This document shows positions 1 through 9,542 of a stretch of DNA of 64,000 bases, in pieces. Both the position numbers and the translations under genes were made by a program. Every line of letters starts with the position of its first letter. The first letter of the stretch is position 1. The notes under the pieces are model-generated. The model saw only the letters and a program-made list of their open reading frames with translations. It did not search any database and had not been told where the DNA came from. Source of the stretch: [Clostridium] colinum (GTDB lineage Bacteria > Bacillota > Clostridia > Lachnospirales > CAG-274); assembly GCF_940677205.1 (NCBI RefSeq), contig NZ_OW712331.1, positions 992,001 to 1,056,000 on the forward strand. Reading direction: 5' to 3'.

Positions 1-32
1 AAAAAAATATTTAAAAATGGAGGATTTTAATT

Positions 33-1805
33 ATGATAGTAGATTTAAAAGCAAAACCTTATAACCTTAATGATGAAGATATAAAATGGGTAAAAGACAC
101 TATATCTAATATGACGATAGAGGAAAAAATTGGACAATTATTTATTAATATGGGTGAAAGTAGAGATGAACAGTATTTAAAGGATGTTATAAATAAGTAT
201 CATATAGGTGGTGTTCGTTATAATCCTGGCACAGCAGAAGAAGTTTATGAACAAAATAAAATTTTACAAGAAAATAGTAAAATACCACTTTTAATAGCTG
301 CAAATACCGAAAGCGGGGGTAATGGTGCTTGTGTAGATGGAACATATGTAGGAACTGAAACAAAAATAGGGGCTACAAATGATAAAAAATTTGCATATGA
401 ATTGGGACGTATTTCTGGTATAGAAGCTTCGGCTATTGGTTGTAACTGGAGTTTTGCTCCAATTGTTGATATAGATGTAAATTGGAGAAATCCTATTATA
501 TCTAGTCGTACTTTTGGAAATAATGCTGATAAAGTGTTAGAATATTCTTTAGAGTATATGAGAGGAATTATGGAAAGTGGAATAGCACCCGCTGCAAAAC
601 ATTTTCCTGGTGATGGTATAGATGAAAGAGACCAACATTTATCTTTTGCACCAAATTCTTTATCTGTTGAAGAATGGGAAGCAACTTTTGGCAAAGTATA
701 TAGAGGTTTATTTGAGGCTGGTCTTCCATCTATAATGGCCGGGCATATTTCATTACCAAATTATGTGCGTCATTTTAAACCAGATGCTACAATACAAGAA
801 TTAATATTACCAGCTACTTTAAATAAATATATTTTAACAGACTTATTAAGAAAAGAAATGGGCTTTAATGGTTTAGTTGTAACAGATGCAAGCCATATGG
901 TTGCAATGACTTCTGCTATGAAACGTAGTGAAATGCTACCAACAGCAATAGCAGCAGGTAGTGATTTATTTTTATTCTTTAATGACCCAGATGAAGATTT
1001 TAATTGGATGATGGAAGGATATAAAAATGGTATTATAACAGATGAAAGACTTGAAGAAGCTTTAATGCGTATATTAGGTATGAAAGCTACATTAGGATTA
1101 CATAAAAAAGCTAAAACAGAGATATTACCAAAAAAAGATATTGCTCTGTCTAAAATAGGTATTAAAGAAAATAAAGAAATAGCAAAAGAAATTTCTGATA
1201 AAGCTATAACTTTAGTAAAAAATAATGAAAATATATTTCCTATATCTTCTACAAAACAAAAAAGAGTTTTACTTGTTGAAATAAAAGGATTTGAAGGTGG
1301 GTTTGGTAAATTTATTGAACTAATGGGTGGTAAGAAAAAATCTGCTATTGAAATGACAAAAGAATTTTTAGAAGAAGAGGGATTTGAAGTTACTATATAT
1401 GAATCTCCTATGAAAAAAATAGAAAATCTTCCACCAGAAGAAATGAGAGTAGCACTTGGCAATATATATGCCGCAAAACGTCCAATATCAGATTTAACAA
1501 ATAATTATGATTTAATAATAAATATAGCAAATATTAATCCTAATACTGACCAACGTATATTATGGCCTGCAAGTAAAGGTACTCCAGATATTCCTTTTTA
1601 TGTAAATGAAGTACCAACAATATTTATATCTGTAAATTGTCCATTCCATTTAGCAGATGTACCTCAAGTTAAAACGTATATAAACGCTTATGATAATAGG
1701 GAAGATACAATTAAAATATTAGTTGATAAAATGTTAGGAAAATCTGAATTTAAAGGAATAAGCCCAGTTGATGCTTTTTGTGGATTAGAAGATACTAGAT
1801 ATTAA
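33..1805 (+). CDS. Glycoside hydrolase family 3, NagZ-like two-domain enzyme
   Basis: Family 3 glycosidase that removes terminal beta-linked sugars. No signal peptide is visible, so it should act in the cytoplasm on imported oligosaccharides. The barrel domain carries KHFPGDG at about residues 189-195, followed by a D-x-H (RDQH, about 199-202) that resembles the Asp/His dyad of NagZ-type beta-N-acetylhexosaminidases. TDASHM (about 283-288) holds the presumptive nucleophile Asp. The last ~200 residues look like the second GH3 domain, so at 590 aa it is the long form and not the ~350-aa single-domain NagZ. The ATG follows GGAGGAT with good spacing. It is the first visible gene of an operon with a HAD phosphatase and a beta-glucuronidase, which suggests glucuronide or aminoglycan breakdown. 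Exact substrate is inference. Confidence 0.85.
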   Translation: MIVDLKAKPYNLNDEDIKWVKDTISNMTIEEKIGQLFINMGESRDEQYLKDVINKYHIGGVRYNPGTAEEVYEQNKILQENSKIPLLIAANTESGGNGACVDGTYVGTETKIGATNDKKFAYELGRISGIEASAIGCNWSFAPIVDIDVNWRNPIISSRTFGNNADKVLEYSLEYMRGIMESGIAPAAKHFPGDGIDERDQHLSFAPNSLSVEEWEATFGKVYRGLFEAGLPSIMAGHISLPNYVRHFKPDATIQELILPATLNKYILTDLLRKEMGFNGLVVTDASHMVAMTSAMKRSEMLPTAIAAGSDLFLFFNDPDEDFNWMMEGYKNGIITDERLEEALMRILGMKATLGLHKKAKTEILPKKDIALSKIGIKENKEIAKEISDKAITLVKNNENIFPISSTKQKRVLLVEIKGFEGGFGKFIELMGGKKKSAIEMTKEFLEEEGFEVTIYESPMKKIENLPPEEMRVALGNIYAAKRPISDLTNNYDLIINIANINPNTDQRILWPASKGTPDIPFYVNEVPTIFISVNCPFHLADVPQVKTYINAYDNREDTIKILVDKMLGKSEFKGISPVDAFCGLEDTRY

Positions 1806-1820
1806 TTGGGAGGATATAAA

Positions 1821-2666
1821 GTGAAAAATTTAAATGAATTTAATAAAGAAAAAAATTTTTTAATTTGCATAGACTCAGATGGTTGTGCAATAAATACAAT
1901 GGATATTAAACATATAAAATGTTTTGGACCTTGTATGGTAAAAGAGTGGAATCTTCAAATATGGGAAAAAGATATTTTAGAAAAATGGAACAATGTTAAT
2001 TTATATACACTAACTAGAGGTATAAATAGATTTAAAGGACTTGCTATTGCACTTGAAGAAATTAATCAAAAGTACGTTAAAATAGAAGAGTTAGATGATT
2101 TATTAAACTGGGTTAAAAATACTAATGAACTTTCTAACCAATCTTTAATTAAAGAAATAGAAAAAAAGGGGACTATGTGTTTAAAAAAGGCTTTAAATTG
2201 GTCAAAAGATGTTAATAGGTGTATAGAATTATTAACAGATGATGAAAAGTTAAGTTTTAAAGGTGTAAAAGAAGCATTAGAAAAAGCTCATAAATTGGCA
2301 GATATAGTTATAGTATCTTCAGCTAATGAAAAAGCAGTATTAGATGAATGGAAATATAACAAACTTATAGAGTATACAGATTTAATATTAACACAAAACA
2401 TAGGTACAAAATCATTTTGTATAAGTAAGCTTTTAGAAAAAGGATATGATTCTAAAAATGTCCTTATGATTGGTGATTCAAAAGGAGATTTTGATGCTGC
2501 TAAAAAAAATAATATATTATTTTATCCAATAATGGTTAAAAAAGAAATATTTTCTTGGGAAAGATTTAAAGAAGAAATTTTATATAAATTTACTAATAAC
2601 CTATATACATCAAAGTATGAAGATAAAATTATAAAAGAATTTGAAGATAATTTTAATAATAATTAA
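1821..2666 (+). CDS. HAD-superfamily hydrolase
   Basis: Haloacid-dehalogenase-type phosphohydrolase. Motif I is DSDGC (D-x-D nucleophile and acid) near the N-terminus, motif II lies in IVIVSSANE, and motif IV is IGDSKGDFDAA with the Mg-binding acids. A helical cap occupies the ~130 residues between motifs I and II. I chose the GTG at 1821 because it sits a few bases after GGGAGGAT; an in-frame TTG at 1806 lies upstream of that ribosome binding site. The gap to the GH3 gene is 15 bp, so the two are co-transcribed and the enzyme probably dephosphorylates a sugar intermediate of this pathway. Substrate unknown. Confidence 0.8.
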   Translation: MKNLNEFNKEKNFLICIDSDGCAINTMDIKHIKCFGPCMVKEWNLQIWEKDILEKWNNVNLYTLTRGINRFKGLAIALEEINQKYVKIEELDDLLNWVKNTNELSNQSLIKEIEKKGTMCLKKALNWSKDVNRCIELLTDDEKLSFKGVKEALEKAHKLADIVIVSSANEKAVLDEWKYNKLIEYTDLILTQNIGTKSFCISKLLEKGYDSKNVLMIGDSKGDFDAAKKNNILFYPIMVKKEIFSWERFKEEILYKFTNNLYTSKYEDKIIKEFEDNFNNN

Positions 2667-2706
2667 TTATTATAATTACAAATAAAATTTAGGAGTGAAA
2701 TATTAT

Positions 2707-4506
2707 ATGTTATATCCAATAATTACAGAAACAAGAAATATTATAGAATTAAATGGTGTTTGGAGTTTTAAAATTGATAAAGGCAATGGATTTTTGGAAA
2801 AATGGTATAAAAAACCTCTAGAAAATACCATAAATATGGCTGTTCCTTCATCATATAATGATTTAATAGAATGTCCAGAAATTAAAAATCATATTGGGTG
2901 GGTTTGGTATGAAAGAACATTTGTTGTACCAAAAATATTAAAAAATGAAAGAATAGTTTTAAGATTTAGCTCTGCAACACACGAAGCTAAAGTATATTTA
3001 AACGGAGAATTTATAGTTGAACATAAAGGGGGATATACACCTTTTGAGATAGAAATAAATAATAATTTGCTTGAAGGTGAAAATAGATTAATAGTTGCAG
3101 TTAATAATATAGTAGATGAATCTACTTTACCAGTTGGTATAATAAAAAAAGTACAAAAAGATGGTAAAGAAATTATAAAAAATTATGTAAACTTTGACTT
3201 TTTTAACTATGCTGGTATACATAGACCCGTAAAAATATATACAACACCTAAAAATTATATAGAAGATATTGAAATTGTTACAAATTATAAAGATAATATA
3301 GGTTATATTGATTACGAAGTGAAAGTAAATGAAAATACAAATATTAAAGTTAGTATAATAGATGAAGATAATAATGTCTTAGAAACATTAAATTGTATAA
3401 AAGGTAAATTTGAGATAAAAAATGTTAAGTTATGGGAACCTTTAAATGCTTACCTATATAAAATGAAAGTAGAGCTATTTAAAGATGATATATTATTAGA
3501 TACTTATACAGAAGAATTTGGTGTAAGAACAGTAGAAGTAAAAGATGGCAAATTCTTAATTAATAATAAACCATTCTATTTTAAAGGTTTTGGAAAACAC
3601 GAAGATGCACATATTAATGGTAGAGGTATAAATGAGGCAATTAATGTTAAAGACTTTAGTTTAATGAAATGGATAGGAGCTAATTCTTTTAGAACTTCTC
3701 ATTATCCGTATTCTGAAGAAATGATGAGACTTGCAGATAGAGAAGGTATAGTTGTTATTAATGAAACTGCTGCAGTTGGTTTACATTTAAACTTTATGGC
3801 AACTTTGTCTTTAGGTGAACAAAGAAAAAGAAATACTTGGGAAGAACTTAAAACAAAAGAAGCACACGAACAAGCATTAAAAGAATTAATATTAAGAGAT
3901 AAAAATCATCCTTGTGTTGTAATGTGGTCTATTGCTAATGAGCCCGATTCAGACTCTGAAGGGGCTAAAGAATATTTTGAACCATTAGTTAATTTAACTA
4001 AACAATTAGACCCACAAAAAAGACCTGTAACTATTGTTACATATTTAAAATCTACTCCAGATGTATGTAAAGTAGGAGATATAGTAGATGTATTATGCCT
4101 TAATAGATACTATGGTTGGTATATAGCTGGTGGAGAATTGGAAGATGCTAAAAAAATGTTAAAAGATGAATTAGAAGGTTGGGTAAAAAGATGTCCTAAT
4201 AAACCAATAATGTTTACAGAATATGGTGCAGATACTGTAGCTGGTTTACACGATACTATTCCTGTTATGTTTACCGAAGAATATCAAATTGATTATTATA
4301 AAGCGAATCACGAAGTAATTGATAAATGTAAAAATTTTGTAGGTGAACAAGTTTGGAATTTTGCAGATTTTGCAACAAGTCAAGGCATATTAAGAGTACA
4401 AGGAAATAAAAAAGGTATATTTACAAGAGATAGAAAACCAAAAATGGTAGCACATTATTTCCGTGAAAGATGGAATAATATACCACAATTTGGATATAAA
4501 AATTAA
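2707..4506 (+). CDS. uidA: Beta-glucuronidase (GH2)
   Basis: Hydrolyses beta-D-glucuronides in the cytoplasm. It shows the GH2 order: N-terminal sugar-binding jelly roll, Ig-like domain, C-terminal barrel. Acid/base Glu is in ANEPD (residue ~412) and the nucleophile Glu in FTEYGADT (~505), at nearly the E. coli numbering (413 and 504). The N-x-K signature that selects glucuronate is present as NKK at ~567-569, so glucuronidase is preferred over galactosidase. The ATG at 2707 follows AGGAGTGA with 8-nt spacing and matches the usual family start MLYP; a GTG at 2695 is inside that ribosome binding site. Length 599 aa is normal. Last gene of the GH3-HAD-uidA operon. Confidence 0.93.
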   Translation: MLYPIITETRNIIELNGVWSFKIDKGNGFLEKWYKKPLENTINMAVPSSYNDLIECPEIKNHIGWVWYERTFVVPKILKNERIVLRFSSATHEAKVYLNGEFIVEHKGGYTPFEIEINNNLLEGENRLIVAVNNIVDESTLPVGIIKKVQKDGKEIIKNYVNFDFFNYAGIHRPVKIYTTPKNYIEDIEIVTNYKDNIGYIDYEVKVNENTNIKVSIIDEDNNVLETLNCIKGKFEIKNVKLWEPLNAYLYKMKVELFKDDILLDTYTEEFGVRTVEVKDGKFLINNKPFYFKGFGKHEDAHINGRGINEAINVKDFSLMKWIGANSFRTSHYPYSEEMMRLADREGIVVINETAAVGLHLNFMATLSLGEQRKRNTWEELKTKEAHEQALKELILRDKNHPCVVMWSIANEPDSDSEGAKEYFEPLVNLTKQLDPQKRPVTIVTYLKSTPDVCKVGDIVDVLCLNRYYGWYIAGGELEDAKKMLKDELEGWVKRCPNKPIMFTEYGADTVAGLHDTIPVMFTEEYQIDYYKANHEVIDKCKNFVGEQVWNFADFATSQGILRVQGNKKGIFTRDRKPKMVAHYFRERWNNIPQFGYKN

Positions 4507-4520
4507 ATATATTTGATGTA

Positions 4521-4572
4521 AAAATAAAGCTAGTATTAACAATTAATATTTGTAATTATTAGCTTTATTTTT
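4521..4572 (+). terminator. Rho-independent terminator after uidA
   Basis: A 12-bp stem (AAAATAAAGCTA, repeated inverted at 4560-4571) is followed by a T-rich tail. It ends the glycan operon. Confidence 0.75.
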
Positions 4573-4670
4573 AATTATAATATTATTTATATAAAAAAAT
4601 AAAAATAGAGTAATATAAATAATACTTATATATAGTAAAGTAACATAATTAAAAGAAAAAGGGTATCCTT

Positions 4671-4708
4671 ACAACTATTCGTTAAATGAAACTTTAACGA
4701 ATAGTTGT
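4671..4708. terminator. Perfect 16-bp hairpin between convergent operons
   Basis: ACAACTATTCGTTAAA and its exact inverse flank a 6-nt loop (TGAAAC). It lies between uidA (plus) and the ligase (minus), ~150 bp beyond the ligase stop, so it could serve as a bidirectional terminator. The flanking T-tract is weak on both strands, so the role is uncertain. Confidence 0.5.
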
Positions 4709-4861
4709 ATTTATATTATAAAATTTTACTATTATATTAGTTATTATTTATATATTTGTATTTATATAAGTAATTGTACATTATTATTTGTTTACTAATT
4801 TATAATAATGTACAATTTAAAAATAATAAAAAATAAATTTTATTTATTTATCTTAAATAAA

Positions 4862-6799
4862 TTATAACATTTTCAAAAACTCTTCTTCAGATAATATTTT
4901 TATATTTAGTTCTTTAGCTTTTTTATTTTTAGATGAACTAGATTCTTTATCATTATTAATAAGATAATTTGTTTTCTTTGTTACGCTATTAGTAACTTTT
5001 CCGCCTAAATATTCTATTTTTTCTTGCAATTCTTTTCTATTTTTAAAATTATTTAAATCTCCAGTTATTACAAATATTTTATCTTTTATATCTAAATTGT
5101 ACTCTTGTAAAGATATATTATCATTTATATTTAATAAAGGAAATACTTTATTTACAAGCTCTATATTATCTTTATTTGAAAAATAATTAACTAAAGAATT
5201 TGCCATAATATCTCCAAATCCATCTATTAATGTAATTTCATCTATTGAGCTATTTTTTATTTTATCAAAATTATAATTAAAATGTTTACATAAAAGCTTT
5301 GCATTACTAAGACCTATATGTTCTATACCTAAAGAATATATAAAACTAGGAAGCGTCGTATTTTTAGAATTTTCAATAGCATTTATAAGATTTGTATAAG
5401 ATTTTTCACCAAAACCTTGCATATTAATTATATCATCTTTATATTTTTCTAAATTATATATATCTGTAAAATCTGTTATAAATCCACAATTAATAAATTT
5501 TTCAATAGTTGCTTTAGAAAAATCTGTAATGTTCATAGCATCTCTAGATACATAATGTACTATTGAGTTAATTATTTTCGCAATACATTTAGGATTGCTA
5601 CATTTTAAAGCTAATCCATCTCTTATTTTTACAACTTCTGCTTTACCTTCACAAGCATTACATTTTTCAGGTATTTTTAAGGTATCACTTTTTGTTTCGT
5701 TTTCTGCTATTTGTGGTATAATCATATTTGCTTTATAAACTTTTATTATATCTCCAATGCCTAATTTTAAATTTTTTATAATGCTTATATTATGAAGACT
5801 AGCCCTATTAACTGTAGTTCCTTCTAATTCTACTGGTTCAAATATAGCAACAGGATTAATAAGTCCAGTTCGTGAAGTATTCCATTCTACATCTAATAAT
5901 GTTGTTCTTGCTAAATCATCTGCCCATTTAAAAGCAATAGAATCTTTAGGAAATTTAGAAGTTTCACCTAAACTATCGCTATAAGATATATCATTAAATG
6001 TTATTACAAGACCATCTGTTGCGAATTTATTTGATTTTACTTTATTTTCAAAATTTAATATTGTATTTTTAACATTATTTTTATCAACTAAAGCATATTC
6101 TACTGTTTCAAATCCTAATGATAATAAAAAATCTAGTTGCTCTGATTTTAAATTAAATTCTTTATCACATTTTACTAAAGAAAAAGCTAAAAAGCTTACA
6201 TTTCTATCTTTTGTAATTTCATTATTAAGTTGTCTTACTGTTCCACTACATAAATTTCTTGGATTTTTATATTTTTCTGTTATATCTAAATTTTCATTTA
6301 TATTTTCAAAATCTTTAAAAGATATTAAAGCTTCTCCACGTATAATAAGCTCCTCTTTAAAAGGAATTTTTAAAGGAATATTTTTAAAAACTTTACAATT
6401 ATGAGTAATATCTTCCCCTATTTCACCATTTCCTCTTGTAACAGCACTAACAAGATTACCATCTACATAAGTTAAAACTATTGTAAGTCCATCCATTTTA
6501 AAGGATAATAACCCTTCTTTTGTGTCTAAAAAATCTTCTATTTTAGATATTTCTTTTGTCTTATCTAAAGATAACATTTTCTTATTATGTTTAACTTTTT
6601 TTAATTCACTTAAAACTACATACCCAACATTTTGTGTAGGACTATTAGATAACACTATACCTGTCTTTTTTTCAAGTTCTTCTAGCTCATCATATAGCTT
6701 ATCATACTCAAAATCGGACATTATTTCATAACTTTCTTGATAATATGCTTTTCTTGCTTTATTAAGTGTATTAACAAGTTCTTTTATTTTTTCTATCAT
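4862..6799 (-). CDS. ligA: NAD+-dependent DNA ligase, LigA2-like
   Basis: Seals nicks in duplex DNA using NAD+. All LigA domains are present in order: Ia (YY...SDFEYD), adenylation (K101 in FKMDG; TRGNGEIGED; RGEAL; RNLCSGTVRQ; FKW), OB fold (NTSRTGLINP), a zinc finger with C-x2-C and C-x4-C, helix-hairpin-helix repeats and a C-terminal BRCT domain. It departs from the classical enzyme: the residue two before the catalytic Lys is Ser, not Glu (SFKMDG against ELKxDG), TRGDG is TRGNG, and the usual FKFPA is FKWAD. These changes recall the second LigA found in many Clostridia, so another ligase is probably encoded elsewhere; that is inference from memory. 645 aa, slightly short. Confidence 0.9.
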   Translation of the reverse strand: MIEKIKELVNTLNKARKAYYQESYEIMSDFEYDKLYDELEELEKKTGIVLSNSPTQNVGYVVLSELKKVKHNKKMLSLDKTKEISKIEDFLDTKEGLLSFKMDGLTIVLTYVDGNLVSAVTRGNGEIGEDITHNCKVFKNIPLKIPFKEELIIRGEALISFKDFENINENLDITEKYKNPRNLCSGTVRQLNNEITKDRNVSFLAFSLVKCDKEFNLKSEQLDFLLSLGFETVEYALVDKNNVKNTILNFENKVKSNKFATDGLVITFNDISYSDSLGETSKFPKDSIAFKWADDLARTTLLDVEWNTSRTGLINPVAIFEPVELEGTTVNRASLHNISIIKNLKLGIGDIIKVYKANMIIPQIAENETKSDTLKIPEKCNACEGKAEVVKIRDGLALKCSNPKCIAKIINSIVHYVSRDAMNITDFSKATIEKFINCGFITDFTDIYNLEKYKDDIINMQGFGEKSYTNLINAIENSKNTTLPSFIYSLGIEHIGLSNAKLLCKHFNYNFDKIKNSSIDEITLIDGFGDIMANSLVNYFSNKDNIELVNKVFPLLNINDNISLQEYNLDIKDKIFVITGDLNNFKNRKELQEKIEYLGGKVTNSVTKKTNYLINNDKESSSSKNKKAKELNIKILSEEEFLKML

Positions 6800-6880
6800 T
6801 TTTTTCTCCTTTGTTTATAAATAACTAATATTTATAATATCACAAATATAAAAAATAATTAACTAAAATTTTTACTTTAT

Positions 6881-7360
6881 TTACATTTTAAATAACAATA
6901 ATATTAAAACAATAATTATTAAATTATTAGAAATATTAAAACTATTATTTACAAAAAATAAACAATTTTCATCTATATCATAAACGCCATCTTCTTTAAC
7001 AGAAGGGTCTATATTTAAAGAATTAACTTTTATAACTTCATTATTAATATTTTTTTCTATATTTCTAGGTATCATACTATTTAAAGCAGATATATTTGTT
7101 ATTAAATTTATAGCATTATCTATATTTTTATGATTTTCTTTTATTACAAAAGGTTTAATAGCATTTAATAAATTAATCTCTTTAGTAGGATTATTTTTGA
7201 TATTATCAACATTATTTTTTAATTCTAAATTTATTTTATCTATATATTTTGTTTTAAATAAATTTGTAACTAAATTAAAGGCTTCTTTTATATCATTTTC
7301 TACTACTTGTTTATCTTGTATTTTTTGTGCGATTTCATAGATTACATTATTTTCTTGCAT
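6881..7360 (-). CDS. Unknown protein with C-terminal membrane anchor
   Basis: I do not recognise this 159-aa protein. It is polar and Lys/Asn-rich, and predicted mostly helical, ending in a hydrophobic segment (LIIIVLILLLF) at the extreme C-terminus that looks like a tail anchor. I chose the ATG at 7360 because it follows AGGAGG; a longer start at 7393 lacks a comparable ribosome binding site. The start overlaps the end of the subtilase gene by 14 bp, so the two are translationally coupled. This suggests a partner, substrate or membrane tether for that protease, but nothing in the sequence proves it. Confidence 0.6.
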   Translation of the reverse strand: MQENNVIYEIAQKIQDKQVVENDIKEAFNLVTNLFKTKYIDKINLELKNNVDNIKNNPTKEINLLNAIKPFVIKENHKNIDNAINLITNISALNSMIPRNIEKNINNEVIKVNSLNIDPSVKEDGVYDIDENCLFFVNNSFNISNNLIIIVLILLLFKM

Positions 7361-8489
7361 AACAAACCTCCTGAGATAATAATTTATAAACATCTATTAG
7401 ACCCCAACCTTGTTGGTTTTTTGGTAAATATAAATTTTTACAACATTTTTTTAACATAAGTTTTACATCGTCTGGTTGTAAATTATTATATTTTTCTAAT
7501 AATAATGCTATTGCTCCAGAAACTATAGGCGTAGACATAGATGTGCCACTTAAAGAAAAATAATTTTTTTCTATAACTTCATTAGACTGTTTTGACACAT
7601 TATTAGACAAACAAGATACAATATTAACACCTGGAGCTAAAACATCGGGTTTTATAACACATTCTAAAGTTGGTCCACGTCCAGAAAAATTTATAAGATG
7701 ATTTCCCCATACATTAGCTGTTATATTATCGTCTGAAGCACCAATAGTTATAACTTTTTTGCTTATAGCAGGTGAACTAATACTATATTTTTTAGGTCCA
7801 TCATTACCTGCAGCTATTGTAACAATAATTCCACTATCCCATATTTTTTCAACAGCTTTTACTAAAGGGTCATTAGATGATGTATTATTTGTACCAATAG
7901 ATAAATTAGCAATTTTTATATTATATTTTTCTTTATTATCTATAATCCATTGTAAACCGGCTAAAACATCTGATGCATTCCCCTTACCTTCGTTATTTAG
8001 TACTTTTACACCTATGAGATTACAGTCTGGTGCTATTCCTCTATATTTTCCATTAGAATTTATCCCGTTACTACCTGCTATACCTGCCACATGTGTTCCA
8101 TGTCCATTATCATCATAAGGTTTTGTTTTGTTATTAATAAAATCTTTAAATGCTATTATTCTATTTTTAGGATATAAAAAATCATTTATAGGAGAAATAC
8201 CAGTATCTAATATAGCTATTCCTATTCCCTTTCCTGTATATCCCTTTTCTTGAATAATATCTGCATTTACAGTTTTTCTAGCAGTATTCATCTGCATAGT
8301 TATATGAGCATTTTGAAAAACAGTTTTTAAACATTTTAAATCTTTTAGTTTTTCTATATTTTGTTCTTCTATCTCTATAACAATCGAATTAATTAAAGGT
8401 ATTTTATATTTTATATTAGCTATAGACTTTAATATATTTTCTTCTTCAAATGATAAATTACTTTCAACTATTAATTCTACATTACTCAT
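7347..8489 (-). CDS. Intracellular-type subtilisin-like serine protease (S8)
   Basis: Subtilase with the complete catalytic triad: Asp in ILDTGIS, His in GHGTHVAGIAG and Ser in GTSMSTPIVSGA. The first ~80 residues (LINSIVIEIEEQ and following) resemble an I9-type propeptide or inhibitor segment that folds against the catalytic domain. There is no signal peptide, so it should act in the cytoplasm, like AprX/ISP-type enzymes of Bacillus, or leave the cell by a non-classical route. 380 aa is a compact one-domain length. It is the first gene of a set with the tail-anchored unknown (14-bp overlap) and probably ligA. Confidence 0.88.
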   Translation of the reverse strand: MSNVELIVESNLSFEEENILKSIANIKYKIPLINSIVIEIEEQNIEKLKDLKCLKTVFQNAHITMQMNTARKTVNADIIQEKGYTGKGIGIAILDTGISPINDFLYPKNRIIAFKDFINNKTKPYDDNGHGTHVAGIAGSNGINSNGKYRGIAPDCNLIGVKVLNNEGKGNASDVLAGLQWIIDNKEKYNIKIANLSIGTNNTSSNDPLVKAVEKIWDSGIIVTIAAGNDGPKKYSISSPAISKKVITIGASDDNITANVWGNHLINFSGRGPTLECVIKPDVLAPGVNIVSCLSNNVSKQSNEVIEKNYFSLSGTSMSTPIVSGAIALLLEKYNNLQPDDVKLMLKKCCKNLYLPKNQQGWGLIDVYKLLSQEVCYARK

Positions 8490-8676
8490 ATTACAAGCCT
8501 TTCTAATAATTCTTAATTTAGTCTATGCTAAAATAAGAAAAATGTTATTAATTTTTACAAAAAATAATCTTGTACAACATTTTTAGGCTTGTTTAAATAA
8601 TTTTTTTCAAAAAAATGTAATTTTTACTAAAACTAATACATATAATTAAAATATAATTTTTTTGGAGGTAATAATT

Positions 8677-8832
8677 ATGAATTTTGGAGGTAATAACTTT
8701 ATCATAATTATATTTTTATTAATGATGATGCAAGGTGATTGTGGTTTTGGTGGAGATAGCAGTATGCTTATTTTATTATTATTAATTTTTATGATGCAAG
8801 GCAATGGTTGTGGTATTTGCGAAGCTAAATAA
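8677..8832 (+). CDS. 51-aa hydrophobic two-repeat small protein
   Basis: A short gene with an excellent ribosome binding site (TTTGGAGG, 8-nt spacing to ATG). The product has two tandem units, each a run of Ile/Leu/Phe/Met ending in MMQG followed by Asp/Asn and a Cys-Gly: MMMQGDCG and MMQGNGCG. It closes with CGICEAK, giving three Cys in all. Units of this length could each span or dip into a membrane. It resembles in style the tiny Gly-rich hydrophobic proteins of spore formers (YjcZ-like), but I cannot assign a family. It is an isolated gene, with a terminator directly behind it. Confidence 0.65.
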   Translation: MNFGGNNFIIIIFLLMMMQGDCGFGGDSSMLILLLLIFMMQGNGCGICEAK

Positions 8833-8860
8833 TTAATAAAATAAAAAAGTTATACAAAGT

Positions 8861-8910
8861 TATTGTCAATAAAGTAAATATAAAATAAAAAATTTACTTT
8901 ATTGACAATA
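8861..8910. terminator. Bidirectional terminator between small gene and tdk
   Basis: A perfect 19-bp stem (TATTGTCAATAAAGTAAAT and inverse) with a 12-nt A-rich loop. T-rich tails follow on both strands, fitting the convergent genes on each side. Confidence 0.85.
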
Positions 8911-8917
8911 TAAATTT

Positions 8918-9520
8918 TTAAATATCTTTAAATGGGTTAAAATAATGTTTTCTACAAGTAGAAATAAAATAATCTTCTCCTTCTTTAGTATCACCTATAA
9001 CAACTGTATTTCCAGTAGATTCTAAAATAGGTTTACCATTTTTTATTCTTAAATTCATTGTTGCTTTTTTATCACAAAAATGACAAACACTTTTTACTTC
9101 TTGTATGCTATCTGCAAAATATAATAATGCTTTTGAACCTTCAAATAGTTCCCCTTTTATATAGCTATTTTTTAAACCATAACATATAACAGGAATTTTT
9201 AAAAAATCTACAATTTCTGTAAGTTCAATAACTTGAGCTTTAGTTAAAAACTGTGCTTCATCAATTAATATACAATTTATTTTTTTTTCATTTTTTTCAT
9301 TTATAAAATTGTATATGTTCATATCTCTATCAAAACAAAAACATTTGTGTTTATAAGTTAAAGCTCTACTTTCTATAAAGTCTTCTTCTGTTCTTGTATC
9401 TAAGTTAGACCTAAGACAAATTATATTTTTTCCTTGTTGTTCATATTTATGAGCAGTCATTAAAAGGTCTGCCGATTTAGAAGCGTCCATTGTTCCATAT
9501 TTAAAATATAATTTTGGCAT
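8918..9520 (-). CDS. tdk: Thymidine kinase (type II)
   Basis: Phosphorylates thymidine to dTMP for nucleotide salvage. It has the type II layout: N-terminal P-loop region YGTMDASKSADLL, a DEAQF motif in ILIDEAQFL, the lasso-loop segment with FEGSKALLYFAD, and zinc ligands in CHFCDKK and near the C-terminus. The P-loop reads ASKS rather than the classical SGKS or AGKS, a variant I recall in the E. coli-like branch of Clostridia. 200 aa is normal. It is the last gene of the tsaD-thioredoxin-CcdA/TlpA-tdk operon (22 bp after the previous gene). Confidence 0.92.
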   Translation of the reverse strand: MPKLYFKYGTMDASKSADLLMTAHKYEQQGKNIICLRSNLDTRTEEDFIESRALTYKHKCFCFDRDMNIYNFINEKNEKKINCILIDEAQFLTKAQVIELTEIVDFLKIPVICYGLKNSYIKGELFEGSKALLYFADSIQEVKSVCHFCDKKATMNLRIKNGKPILESTGNTVVIGDTKEGEDYFISTCRKHYFNPFKDI

Positions 9521-9542
9521 TTATTTATCTCCTATTAATTTA

